Shown here in pieces: positions 1 through 11,701 of a stretch of 64,000 nucleotides of DNA. The notes under the pieces were generated by a model. That model did no database searches. It saw only the letters and a list, made by a program, of their open reading frames with translations, and was not told where the DNA came from. Source of the DNA: Oscheius dolichura (Eukaryota; Nematoda; Chromadorea; Rhabditida; Rhabditidae). Each line of letters opens with the position of its first letter. Positions within the stretch are counted from its first letter, which is position 1. The stretch covers positions 6,682,001 to 6,746,000 of the forward strand of contig OW051494.1 of NCBI GenBank assembly GCA_932521035.1, read 5' to 3'. The position numbers were made by a program, and so were the translations under genes.

Positions 1-154
1 GTGGAGTGTTCCGATTGTTTCCCCAGCCTCTCTTTTGTTTAAGCGCCGGCCTGGCCAAATGATTCGATTTGGAGCATTCCTCGTCCCCCTCTTTTAAGCT
101 CTTTTCTCCTCCCAGTGTTTATTGTCTTCCAGCCGTCCTTCGTCCCCATGCACC

Positions 155-3100
155 ATGTCGTGGCTACAACATCTCCTCGATAAGAACAGCCCCAATCCCA
201 GCACGAGGCTCGAGCTATGCGAACAGGTCCGTCGTCCTCCCTTTGTCGGCCACCTCCAATCCCCTTACAGATTATCAACCAGTTATCTCATAACCGCCTG
301 CCCTCCGACTCCAAGATCCTCAACAATTTTTGCGATGTCATCTTCCTCTGGATGTCGGCCAGTAACTTCAAGGTGGGCCCTTTTATCTCGCTTTGTTGCG
401 GTGGATGGCCTTATCGCGGGGACTGGGGCATCGGCTACTAAAAATGGAAAAAAAAGAGTCAAAAGAGCGGCCATCCAATTGGAATGGAACGTATTGCGTG
501 ACTGGGGGAGGACGGCGTCTTTTAACCGGTTGCCGAGGACGCCGGAAGGGATTGGAATACGAAATATTTATTGAAGGGCAGTGAAGACGAAAGACATATC
601 CATGTACACCTTAAGAAGATACCCTTGACTGTTTTTCTATAGTCGGAGATGAAGATGAATATGAGGATAGGATCGATTATCTGAGCAAAGGAGACGATCG
701 TCCCGACGTAGACCTCGAGGCGGAACGTGGGCACGTGGAGGTAGGCAGCGAGGAAGGTCAGAAACACCGGGATGAGGTTGAAGATGAGGGGGAACAAGAA
801 CTGGAATATGTCCCTAGGGGAAGGAGGCGGCGACTCACCTGGAGGAGGAGGAGGGCGAATATCCTCGTCTGTTTTTTGACGGTGGCATTGGACTGGGAGA
901 AGCTGTTCCTCAGGAAGAGGGCTATCTTCACCGAGCAGTAGATATTCACCGCGCCGCAGGCGAAGATGTAGCCGGTGAACTGGCCCAGTCCCCAGTAGAC
1001 CTGCCAGTTGACTTCTCCTTGCAGCTGGAAAGCTCTTACGCTATACCTTTTGAATTCTTACCGTGACAGGACCACAATTGTAGGCAGTCGCGTTGAGATC
1101 TCTCCCTGTGAGGGCCAGAAAGGCCGCCCCGTTCTCTTGGTAATACTCCTCCCTGGGGAAACAGCTATAGAGCGAGCAGAACAGCACAAAGGCGAGGATG
1201 CCGATGGACACGGAGAAGAACAGCTTCCACCTCCTGTGGATGCATACATGGGCACTACGCCCGATTTTGGGCGCCCCCGGACGTGCGCAATTTGCGCGTT
1301 ACATAACTGAAAAATTACGTAACGCATTCCTTTTCTGAGCAGTTGGTGGCCATAATTCGATTATTTCTGAACCGTTTTCATAAAATAAAAAGCTAGTTTG
1401 TAGCCAAGATCATGATGGTTTTGACGAACCAGGTTTCAGCTCACAAGCTTGTCAATAGCCCATAAAGAAAACTCTCTGTGACATCAAATGATGACTTTGC
1501 GACTTTTTTTTGCTCATTTGCACTGCTACAGAAGTTTCTCTCGAGTGAATGTTACCAGCCTTAGGCTCATTCAAACCGCGTTGATCTCGGCTACAAGTTG
1601 GCTTTTTAATTTTTGAAAATGGTCCACAAATGGCCGAGTTATGGTCACAAACGTTTCAGAAAAGCAGCGTAGGATGTTGAGTGTGTCATAGAAGAGGTAG
1701 CCAGAGAGGCACGACAAACTCCTATGGGGATTTCATTCTCACGTCGGGGCCAGACTCACCCCCGCGGTAAATATCTGGTTGGGGGCGCAGATGGCCGCTG
1801 AGAGGGTGTACAGTAAGAGCAGGTTACGGTACTTGCCCAGGGTATCGTTCTGGGTGATGGAGATGATATAGGAGAGGAGGAGATTCAGGGAGAAGGCTAT
1901 AGAGCCGGAGGAGACGCTGAGCAGGGTCCTCTCGTGTATTGGGACAATTATACCACCAATTGGCGGCAATAAAGTTACTTTCGGAAAAAGACTGATCATT
2001 TGGTTCTCGATTGGTTCTGATCATTTTGCGCTCCATTGCTTCTCGTGGGTACAGCCCATTTCTACAAAACATGTGTGTTTAATTTTTAATTTATATTCAC
2101 AGACCTTTCACGGGGTCTATTGGTCGATACACAAACTATATTTCGTCGAGTAGAGGACAACTTTATTAGGAACAGTCACGAGACTCGGCAGTCATTGCCC
2201 CGGCCCCGACTGTTTCGACCTCTCCAGTCGGAAACCGTTGTAACTCTGTCCTTCACCGGCCGCAGATTCCTCTTCTTCTTTTTTCTTCATAACGGGGATA
2301 TTCCCGGCTGTGGAGACAACTGGAGCGGGTGCCATTGTCGGCATCCTGAAGGTGGCCGCATTATGGCCTGCCAAAGTCTTACCTGGTCGCGGCCTGGACA
2401 GTAATGAGGAAGATATGTTTAATAGGACGACACATATTCGAGGAATCGAAGGCATTTCCTCCTTTAATACTGTAGCCTCCTGGTGTGGACATAGTCACGG
2501 TCTGATCTCTCTAAGAGGAAAAGCTACTCCTCGTCATATCACGTAGCCCCGTTGCCAATCTTACCGTAAGCTTCGATATTTTTGTCTTCGGCATTTGATT
2601 AGAAAGGTAATCTTCTCGCCTCGAGATGCCCTTTTACCTATATCCTACGGCTGACACTCGCCGCGAATTGGCTCATCTTGCAGCAAAGATCTGTCGCCCC
2701 GGGGAAAGGGCATAGTGGAAATCCTGAGCGGAGAGGGCAGCTTTCATACTGTACTTCTCGGGTGGAGATATTAGAAGCTAGACTTTCTGTGGACAAAAGC
2801 CATAGGCCGTCATTTTACGTGGTGCGCGTTGCCCAAAAATAAACAGACCACGTGATGGGTTTTGATGAGACAGATAGAGTTTTTGGAAGAACACGGAGAC
2901 GTGTCCTAGTTTGATCTTGTTCTTCTGTAAGTCTTCGCCTCTCTACTATGCCTGATCTAACCCGTCATCCTTTTCCCCAACCACCAGAATGTGTCCGTTT
3001 TGTCTATACTTTTGGCATATCCTAAGCCGGTATTTGGATGGTTTCCCCATAGAATACATGCCTCCACCCTGTCTCAATAACAAACGATTCATTGTTATAT

Positions 3101-6100
3101 GAGAGAAGAGTTCGCAGTTCTGGGAACCGTGGTACTGCTCACGACAACAGTTTTACGTAAGATCTTCTCACGGACAGCCAGGCGATAGGGCCTGATAAAG
3201 TAGAAAATGAGGACAGGGTCGATGACTTGGGCGAAGGAGAGGGTGGCCCCGAGACTGTGGACCAGCCACTCCGTCGGCAGCTGGAAATACGTTGAGAGGA
3301 TGACGATTTGGAGGGGGACGATGTTGAACAGGATGGGCAGGGACAGCTGGAAGATGGGGTTACGGTAGATGGGAGAGGGGGATACCTGGAAGATGAGCAG
3401 GGTGAAGATCTTCTTCTGGTTGCGGGCTGCTGTCTCCGACTCGGAGGTGCTTTCCTTTAGGGCTCGGCCTATTCGCAGGGCCAGAGTGACCATCACCACG
3501 CCGGAGACGGTAATGAACACTGCGAAGGAGCCCAGTCCGAGGAGGAGCTCCCAGTTCAAATTGTCGTAGACGAAGACGACGCCACAGATGTGGCCGGTCT
3601 CCCCGAGAGGATAGCCATCTGTCTTGAAGAAGCTCTTCTCTAACACCGATTGACAATAGTGAGACGGATGCATGGCCATGATCAGGCCACCCATGATGAC
3701 TCCGAGGATGAGGAGACAGAGCAGGCCGTTTCGGACATAGTGGCGAAGGAAAGACTCCAATCCTTCGGGACTGAAGATATTTCTACGAGGAAAGAGAAGA
3801 AACCCACTTGCAGACGGCATAGTAGCGGTAGAAGAAGGAGAGGGACAGGATGATGATATTTTGGATGAAACAGGAGACAAACAGGTAGACGGCCAGCTGG
3901 GCAGTCGGGAGGGGGAGGAAGTGCAACGAGTCGAAGAAGACGTACCCATCCTGGGACATGAAGAAGCTCTAGAACTATTGATACTAAAGAAAAGAAGACT
4001 ACAGTACCCCGGCGATACATATTTGGGTGAAGGCGTAGAGGGCGGCGGAGAGGGTGTAGAGGAAGAGGAGCCACTTGTACTTGCCGATGTAGCTGCACCT
4101 CGTGGTCAGGATGATGCCGGCCAGGAGGATGTTCAGCACCAGGGCCAGGCAGCCGGAGGTTATCGTTATCCCGATTCGGAATGTCTCGGTAGACATCATC
4201 TTGTAGGGAGGGAAGAGGAAGGGAGACGTCGTCCGACTGGGAGGATTAGCAGATAGGCGGACAATGGAAGAAGGACGCGTCCATACGCAAGGCGTTGTCG
4301 TTGTTGTCTCGGGAGTAAATCCCATTGTCACAGGGAAGAGTACTTTGTGAAATCCGTGATCTGGACAGAAAACAAGGAAAAGTGGGTTCAAAGAGCAGAT
4401 TTCAGGTGTCGCTACAGGCGATCGAGGTCCTCCACACGGCACTGGACATCAGCGGGGATGTGCTGGCCCCCTACCTCATGGAACGGACGCCGGCTCTCGT
4501 GGAAAGGTCTGTTCTCCTTCTTTTAACGGGGATAAGAAGATATTCAGGTTGGGAGACTCCAAGCCTCAGGTGCGGGATGCCGTGACAAATCTACTCATAG
4601 ACATGGCCGCCGTCCCCCACTGCAGCCACCAGGTAACGACCGACCGGCCACGGGGAGACACGGTTCAGGCGGTGCTGGAGAAGATCTCCTCGGGCTTCTC
4701 CCACAAGCAGTGGCTGGTCAAATGCGGCACGATGAGCGTCTATCGGCTGCTGCTGGACGAGGGCAGGGAGGACCTCGAGATGCAGACGAACCGGCTCATC
4801 CCCATGCTGTGTAAACTGATGGCCGATCCCAACAACGACGTATTCCTTGTTTATATACAGTATGAAATGGGAATTTAGGTCAGGGAGTCGTCGATGAATA
4901 CAGTAGTCCATATAATGGTGGTATTGGGAGAGACGGCAGCCTTGAGTATCCGGAACCGGCGACTGATCCCAGAGGCCAAGTGGGTTCCAATTGATCCAAT
5001 CTCCTTAATCCCCCGGGCCATCCTCGCGTGTTCCCCCTTCATAATTGGCGTCCGCCTTAGGGGCCAATTAGCTCTTCCACTTGGCTACGCCAGATGGCTT
5101 TTCCCTCCTCCTGCTCCGTCTTCCCAAGTGTCGCCGATAAGTTTTAAGACGCGTGAAATGTTGCCTGCCAGGGTGATAAGGGGGCGGTCGTACAGGCGGG
5201 TCGGTCATCATCCCCCGGCTTCGTATTCCTTCTTTTTACGATCTCGACGGCCGCCGCCCGTCAGAGACGAGATGCCCGTCCGATTACTCTATACGTCAGG
5301 CCCCTTGGGAGCATGCACCCCCCCCCCCCCCCCGGTTCCGGCTCACAGAAACGGCGGAAATGGAAGAATTCGACTCCCTTATCGAGTCTGCTTTTTGTGG
5401 TTTTTGTTTAGATAAAAGCATTGACGCCCCCCATCTATGAGTCAGCCTGAATCGACCGGGGACTGTGACCACTCCATCTGCCGCTCGTCTCCTTTTGTTT
5501 TTGGGTGAAACCTCGTTCCTTCGTTCCCCCGCACGGCATATCTATTTGCAAATACTCATATTTCACCTTTTCTGGCTCATCTACATGTTAACAAGGTCTA
5601 TTTTAGAATGCAATTGCTGATGCAGAGGTACGAGGACGCCCTCCGGAGGGGAAATGTTCCGTCGGCAGTGAATAGACCAATTCGGGTGCAGAGGAGGTTC
5701 GAGCCGAGGGCACAGTCGGCATCCGGGGCGAGAAATGGTTTCCACGGATCTCCAGGTGGGTCGAAACAGCATAAAAATCAATCAGATGCCCAGAAATATT
5801 AGAATAGAGAACAAAAAGAGAGATCCGGACAGAAATCATATAGTAGAGCGTATTCCTCAAATAACGCACCTTGTCGTGTTCAACGCTTAAAACAACAGAT
5901 GTATGCTTGCCTTGGCTTTTATTATTTATTGGTAATGGCCCCTTGAGAATTGAATAACTCCTTGATTGATTGCCGAAACACGGGAACAGCGAAATCGCAT
6001 TCTGTAAATGTGCTCTATCGTCTCCGCGGCAAAGCACTTTTCAAAATAACCACTATATATCTGCCTCCCAATGTGCATTCTTGACCCTGTTTCCTTATGA

Positions 6101-9100
6101 TAAACTTCGTTACCATGAAGCTCCTATAGAATATCTTAACATTGTTGTTTGTTTCTCTGAAAAAATATGGACCACAAATTTAGTACTGATAAAAAAGCGA
6201 CAACATTGTGAGCAAATTCTAGGCTTTTTGGCTTTTTTCATATTTATTGAACCCATGAGAAGGTTATGAACCAACTCTTCATCATCTTTATTCTCTCTTG
6301 CTTTCTTGGCTAATTTCTGTTTTTGTTTTAGCATGGCATTCAAAATACCCCAACTACCAGAAAAAAGAGCACACTATGATGATGGTTAGTTTTTTCCCAT
6401 AAAATTCAATGTAGGAGTAAGGAGCTGACAAGCTGGTCTAGTGTATAACAAGAAACGGCACTTGTGCCGTATTTACTCTCAATGTTCTGTGCAAAACGGC
6501 GGATGAATGCCGTATTGCTGACCTTGACGGTTCTTTGCATTAGCGCCTGTCCGTACCTGGACAAATAGCCTATATACATTTTGATACGTTAGATTCTGTC
6601 ATTTTTTTAAAAAAAAATTGCATTCCCAATTTACTGGCAGACTGTCAGAGAACGCTTCCCGATTTCAAAAGCAAAGTAGTCTGATTTTATCTTTAAAATC
6701 TAGGAAGTTCACTTTGGATAACTGCCTCGCTTGTTTCCCACTCTTTGTCATGCATGTGATTGGTGTCACTGCGCGTCGTCTTTTGGCCCTTGTTCAATTT
6801 CAAACTCTTTCTAGCAAATTTTTCGGGTAAAATCTGAAAGCTCAAATCATTCGTCAAAATTATTAAACGCGGTAAATCTGTCGTACAAAGAATAGATTCC
6901 ACTTATAATATACTGTTTCTTCGTATTCGAGAGATTTTCAGTTTTTTAAAATGAATAATAAAAGATGCAGCTAGTGTATTCATTTTGAGTATCTTTTTCG
7001 TTGATACTTTCAACATTTACTCCCTTTAGTCCTTTGCGCGCCTAATCAATGGCAATGTCATTTCGTGTGCTCATCTGCTGGGTCCGCGCAAATTGCGCGC
7101 TTTTGGTTCTCTTTCCGAATCGACTTAGTTTGCCAAAAAGATTATTCACTGTAAAAGATTAAACAGTTTAGAATGAAAATCCAAAAAAATGTACTTTTAG
7201 GCGGAGACGAGCAGGAGAACATCGGCATAAGAAGGCCGATTACAATGGCAAAGAAGCCGATTTCTACACCATCCCGCACAGGTAAGGTTTTATGGCTTGG
7301 TCTTTCAATTATATAAAAGCTATCTTTTTTTCAACATTTATTGTTATTCAAATTTTACTTGCATTTACAGGAGCAGCCGGCGTTGTAACAGAAGACGAAG
7401 TCAGAAAATCTTTCAGTGATGTGCCAAAAATACAGGTTCCTTAATTAGGAAATTGTTAGCAGTTTTTTTTTCTTAGATTACTTGCAAAAATGATGTACAT
7501 TCACACTTAGAAGACGCACGAGCCATATTAGAAAGAACAGATATTGATTGGAGTAAACGAAATAATACGGTAAGTACCCTCAATTTACTGTAATGGTTAG
7601 AATTTCAGCTTAAAATAATCCGTGCTGTAGTTTTAAATGGTGGTCTCGATTTTGAAAATGATCTCATTTCTGCCCTACTTTTATTAGAAGATGCATTAGT
7701 AAAGTCTGTAACAGATCTCCGTTCCCAGGTCTGCAAAGAAGCGTGCATCACTGTCTGGTTAGTTTTCATTTAAGTTGTGGAGTTAAACTAATTCTATTGC
7801 AGTTGTTTGGCAGAACGGCTAGAAAATAAATTAAGTCAATTGTTTGAAAGATTATTACCTCATTGCATTCCCATTATTCAAAATAGTGCAAAAGTTATGG
7901 CCAGTTCGAGTCAGCAGGCATGTGACTTTATTATAAAGGTAAAACTTTTCACAATTTATTTTCTATTCGATTTTGTAGAATGTCCAAGCACCACGTCTAT
8001 TGCAGCATATTTTGGACTCAGTTTCTCATAAAGCAAAAGATATTAGAGCGTAGGGAATTGTTTTATCTTTACAATATATATTTAGACATTGCCAATTGCT
8101 GATCTGCCTTGCATTGCAACATTGGCAGCCTTTAAAACTTGAAAAACACATGAAAGATATTACAAATGCCATTCGGGTATGTTACATGATACTGCTTGTC
8201 TAATGCAAACCGTTCTAGTGTGGACTTTGTGATGCGGATCCAACAGCAAGGCGTAATGCCAAAGACAGTTATCAACAATTGGAAATTATTTTCCCCGCAC
8301 AAGCGCAGGCATTGTATAAGGTGAAGATATTTTACCATTGTTCATGGTGTATTTTAGACACTTGATCCCAGTAAGCAGAAGAATTTATCAGGCAGTGCTT
8401 CAGCAGCTTCGTCAGCACAGTCAATACATTCTCTACGAGATGGATTACAAATGACAAAACGGCCGGGATCCGTTGGACTGAGCAGACCATCAGCATTTCT
8501 TTCTGGAAGATCGGCTTCCGCTATAGATACTTTTTCTGCAAGAAGTGCTTCTGTGAATAGTCCGAAGCAATCATACAACTTGGGAAGCTATTCCCGCACG
8601 CCAGGTTTCACATACGGTATCAATGTAAGATTGATCTTAGTACGACCTGCTACTGGAGGAACTCTGCGAGCACCGGCATCAGTGTCTGGTCCTAAATCTC
8701 GACCAACTGTTACCCCTTTGAAACAGTCTACAAGCAATACATCGCAACCCAGCTCACGAACAACGTCACCAACCCGAAGCACTCCAAAGCCATCTACCTC
8801 CCGTCCTCCTATACATCGACATAGTAATTCGACGTTTTGTTAAAAAAATACTCTTAATACTTTTAAAGGTACTACGACATCTGCACATAATAACGGTTTC
8901 CGTCAATCTGAAGATTCAGAAGAAATTTTCGCAAATATTGTTAGTTTTTATGTTTGCCATATTAACAATTTTGTTTAGAATAATCTTTCATTGCAATCAA
9001 CATACGGGGAAGACGAGGATTTTCTTCTGGGAACAGAGGCGTCTTCAGTGACAGCACATTTGAACAGGGCTACAAAGAAATGTGCTTCTGCAGATCCGGC

Positions 9101-11390
9101 GGAAAAGAAGGACGGATTGAACATAATTCAAAATCTGTTGAGGTTAGAAGTTCTCGCCTGTAATTAAATATATTTGCAGAGGTACTTCAAGGCTGTCAGA
9201 ACCAGAAATAACAAAAGTATCAGATACTCTTATGAAATTTATTATGGAAGGAAATCACAAGGTAAACACTCCGTATACTTTTAAGCCAAACCAAATAGAA
9301 CTTGAATATCCTGAGTGACACTATGAGTGAGCTGATTCAGCGTTATCCCAGTTCATTTTCCCAAGCCCAGCTCCAAACTCTTGTTAGTCGCCTTATATTA
9401 AAAGCATGTCAAGAACTTATTCCGTGTAATCAAGTTAGACATAAATTTATACATAATTTCTGGTCATTTTTAAGGTTTTATGGAAGAAAATGCTTACTGA
9501 AGTACGAGAATCATTTAATCACGATAGTCTTTTAACAGCGGTGTGTAAATTTATTGATGGAAGCATGTCGGCACCGCAGACACCTAAGGTTTGTTTTTAT
9601 AGTTCTCATTTGGTGAATAACTTTAAGGCCAAGTGCTTAACAGTACAGTACTTAGCAGATTTGGTGGAAGTAATGGAAGTGGGCTCACACATTAATAAAA
9701 ATGAAGTAAAATGCGCGCTAACGAAAATATTTCAATGGTATGACGATCCAAAAAATCATGATACGCGACCAGTAAGTTTTGCTACGCTAATTTTTTGATT
9801 TTTTCTTCTTCTCTGGAATGGTATATTTTACACTTTCTTTCAGCACTTTGAAAAGCTGATGAACGTGTTATTCGCTGTTAACCCAGCTGATTGTTCTGCA
9901 ATTCTAGCTACGTTCAAACCAGAATGGAAGACCCTAGGATTTCAGTTCTGCAGAAGTAATGGCAGGAAAGAGAAGTAAGCAATTGGTGTTAGCTTACGAA
10001 TTGCGTGAAACTTTTTTCTAACATATATGCGCGGCCTCTCCGAAATTCGACTGGTACGTGGTTCGGACACGATCAGCATTCGGTTAAAACTTGTCGATTG
10101 CCAACTGTTAGAGCGAAGTCCAATGTACTTGTTTTTTTTCGAAGACCTCACTTTATATTAAACTCTGCAAGAGGTTCTCCTCTGACTTTGCCAGTAGCTG
10201 CGGCGCATTCTATGCATTTAAAAAGGGTCATCTTTTATTTGCGACATCTTCCTACAAGCCATCCCTTACCTATTTCAGCGAGTCCAGTACTCCAATACGA
10301 GAACTTCCCATGCCTTACATAGGAATTGAGTCTCCGGACAATTTTAAGAAAAACGCTTCTTTGGGACCTATTTTAAATCTTTCTGCAGAGACAGATCCTA
10401 ATAGAGTAAGCGAACTCTTTCAAATAATTGGTGTTGTTTAAGAGTAATCTGGATAATACATCATTCCTTGCATTTGATGAAACTCAACAAACTCAGTATA
10501 TCAAGAAGCAGTTGAGTGAACTGGCGTCTGCGAAAACGCAACCGAATAGGTTGGGTGTTCTTTTGTCACGTTTATTTTGATAATTAGGCAAGAAGAGCAA
10601 ATTGTTGCAATGCAGCAGCTTTTACAAATGGTCAGCGAAGGATCATTTACTACATGGGATGCCAATTTTAAACCATTAATTCTTCAATTATTTGACATAC
10701 TCACTATTGATAGCATTAAAGTGAAAAAGGAGGCTCTTCGTCTACTTACTAAACTTTGGTAAGTGATTACATTTTTGTCTCTAATGTTGCGGTTTAGCAC
10801 AGTCCAAGCCACACGTTTTTTTGATTATGGTGCAATTACTGTGACAAAAGTGCTAGCTACTACTGTGAACGAAAAAGATAGCGTATGTCCTCTGTTATTC
10901 ATACATAATTTTTTCCAGTGGTTTTTGAATGTTGTTGATGATTGCCTGAAGACATTAGCGAGTCATTTACCGATTCAGCTCATACTATCTACACTAAACC
11001 CCATTGTTAGCAATAAAATAGATGCTAGAATAACATTTGCTCTAAAAATGGTGCAACGAATGGTAGAATCATGGGATCCACAATATTTAACTCCCTACTT
11101 GAACGAATTTGTTCCCGGAGTTGTTGAAGTTTGTTTATTTTAGCTATTTTTAATTGCGTTATGAATTATAGTGTTACAACAATGTAGACTCGTCTGTTCG
11201 GAAGAATACTATATTTTGTCTTACGGCTCTAGTAAACAAGCTTGGCCGTGAAGAGATGGACAAATATCTTACAAATCTTGAATCGAAAGGGGTTAGTTGA
11301 TTTAATCTTGCAAATACAACCATCTCATTCCAGTTAAAACTATTAAATGTTTATGTGCAAAGAAATCAAACGGCTTCTACTCACTTCTAG
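155..11390 (+). CDS. CLASP-family microtubule-stabilising protein (multi-exon)
   Basis: CLASPs bind microtubule plus ends and promote rescue through TOG domains. Early exons are 155-226, 271-372, 4406-4506, 4548-4632, 4669-4839, 4879-4979 and 5607-5755, then 7201-7281, 7371-7435, 7477-7569 and many more; every junction I checked keeps frame. The first seven exons give TOG1, with LGDSKPQVRDAV and KLMADPNNDVVRESS typical of its HEAT turns. TOG2 follows from about 7400 (DLRSQVCKEACITV, PNSAK-like turn), then a Ser-rich linker (8340-8840), TOG3 (about 9000-9980) and the C-terminal CLIP-interacting domain ending in LLNVYVQRNQT. I saw no clear SxIP EB-binding motif. Intron 373-4405 hosts three minus-strand genes. 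The TOG1 exons are GC-rich and the rest AT-rich. The ATG at 155 has a good context and matches the usual CLASP N-terminus. Some middle exon borders were not resolved. Confidence 0.92.
522..1999 (-). pseudogene. Str-like chemoreceptor, probably broken
   Basis: Pieces of a seven-helix receptor run in order on the minus strand. About 1945-1757 gives helices 1-2 (LGKYRNLLLLYTLSAA); about 1700-1670 gives the start of the next exon (SGYLFYDTLNIL); about 1240-1070 gives helix 4 and a loop with Cys; 1030-840 gives helix 5; 800-560 gives helices 6-7, ending with IIDPILIFIFISDYR, the family's usual closing motif. It is a paralogue of the intact receptor at 3095-4199. The helix-3 segment that carries FFYRYYAVCK in that copy is missing here. 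In its place is about 400 bp of AT-rich DNA (1270-1680) holding a palindrome. The start region is also AT-rich and unlike the paralogue. I read it as disrupted by an insertion or deletion, although an unusual large intron is possible. It lies inside CLASP intron 2. Confidence 0.62.
1284..1325. repeat. Palindrome and inverted repeat in AT-rich insert
   Basis: GCGCAATTTGCGCG (1285-1298) is a near-perfect palindrome. It is followed by GCGTTAC (1296-1302) and its inverse GTAACGC (1319-1325), which could form a hairpin with a 16-nt loop. The 14-mer recurs in inverted orientation at about 7085-7098, inside another CLASP intron. Both copies sit in AT-rich DNA, which is suggestive of a small mobile element end, but no target-site duplication or transposase was seen. 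Confidence 0.4.
2192..2492 (-). CDS. Small two-exon protein of unknown function (87 aa)
   Basis: Exon 1 (2383-2492) starts MSTPGGYSIKGGNAFDSS and exon 2 (2192-2345) ends with RLERSKQSGPGQ and a TGA. The 37-nt intron (2346-2382) has GT...AG borders and splits an Arg codon cleanly. The middle is hydrophobic for about nine residues (HIFLITVQA), followed by Ala/Pro-rich sequence and an acidic-basic patch (MKKKEEEES). That hydrophobic run is too short to be a sure membrane helix, and no signal peptide is evident. I do not recognise a family. A TTTTCCTCTTAG acceptor lies about 17 nt before the ATG, fitting trans-splicing. The gene lies within CLASP intron 2, between the two receptor genes and on their strand, so the three may have arrived or spread as a block. 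Confidence 0.5.
2493..3094. other. Spacer between nested minus-strand genes
   Basis: No coding exon, repeat or RNA gene could be supported in this 600-bp stretch. It contains the presumed promoter of the small minus-strand gene and the 3' end region of the intact receptor. Confidence 0.5.
3095..4199 (-). CDS. Str-like seven-helix chemoreceptor
   Basis: This is a nematode-type G-protein-coupled receptor, expected in sensory-neuron membranes; the ligand is unknown. Exon 1 (start at 4199, MMSTETFRIG) holds helices 1-2 with YIGKYKWLLFLYTLSAALY. Exon 2 (about 3957-3819) starts DGYVFFDSLHFLP and ends in helix 3 with FFYRYYAVCK, the family's DRY-like position. A 37-nt intron follows. The next exon has helices 4-5, a loop with Cys (GETGHICGVVF) and a polar third loop (KESTSESE). 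A 39-nt intron (3347-3385) separates LLIFQ from helices 6-7 (VIDPVLIFYFIRPYR). The tail ends at 3095. Length is about 315 residues, normal for the family. The host intron belongs to CLASP on the other strand, and the receptor start lies about 200 bp from the next CLASP exon. An upstream start is possible. Confidence 0.82.
5318..5333. repeat. Poly-C tract in CLASP intron
   Basis: There are sixteen consecutive C residues within CLASP intron 4980-5606. Such tracts are length-unstable and error-prone in sequencing. It lies just before the GC-rich to AT-rich change in base composition. Confidence 0.9.
5756..7200 (+). other. CLASP intron at the composition boundary
   Basis: Exon 7 ends at 5755 with a single codon base and exon 7201 supplies the other two, so they join directly in frame as SPGGDEQEN. 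The 1.4-kb intron is AT-rich, carries the second copy of the GCGCAAATTGCGC palindrome (about 7086-7098), and contains the alternative first exon described at 6332-6384. No other gene could be supported here. Confidence 0.6.
6322..6384 (+). promoter_or_regulatory. Alternative CLASP first exon with splice-leader-type acceptor
   Basis: TTTGTTTTAG ends at 6331, one base before CATGG. The ATG at 6333 opens 17 codons (MAFKIPQLPEKRAHYDD) plus one base and is followed by a GT donor at 6385. That phase is the same as exon 7's end, so this exon also joins exon 7201 in frame (DDGGDEQEN). Exon 7 cannot splice into this exon and keep frame, so it is best read as a second transcript start. The product would lack TOG1 and begin in the linker before TOG2, like the short CLASP isoforms of vertebrates. 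This is inferred from phase and context only. Confidence 0.5.
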
Positions 11391-11701
11391 GTTCCAAAGT
11401 GCTTTTAGAGAAGAGGAGGGTATAATTTTTGTGATTACAGTTATCCCGGCATTTTTTATTTGTTGATTTCCCAGATGACCGGTTTTTTTTGTTTTAGTAG
11501 TGTAGCATAATGCCTGTTTTCATATGTCGTAATTGTCTTTTGTATATTCGCAAAATGAACGTTTATTTGAAAAGAGAAATGATGATATTTATGGAAACTT
11601 GAGCAAAGCAGGTCTTTTCTTGTCCAAGCAAACTCTCGACTAGAAGGAGAACTGCATTTACGTTGTACAGGAACACTAGCTGGTGACGTTATTAGAAGAA
11701 G

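Noticed and set aside
1..24. Start of window resembles the RING gene start (VECSDCF versus MECSICF).
   Set aside because: Only about 24 bases match, no continuing RING ligands follow in frame, and the match may be chance.
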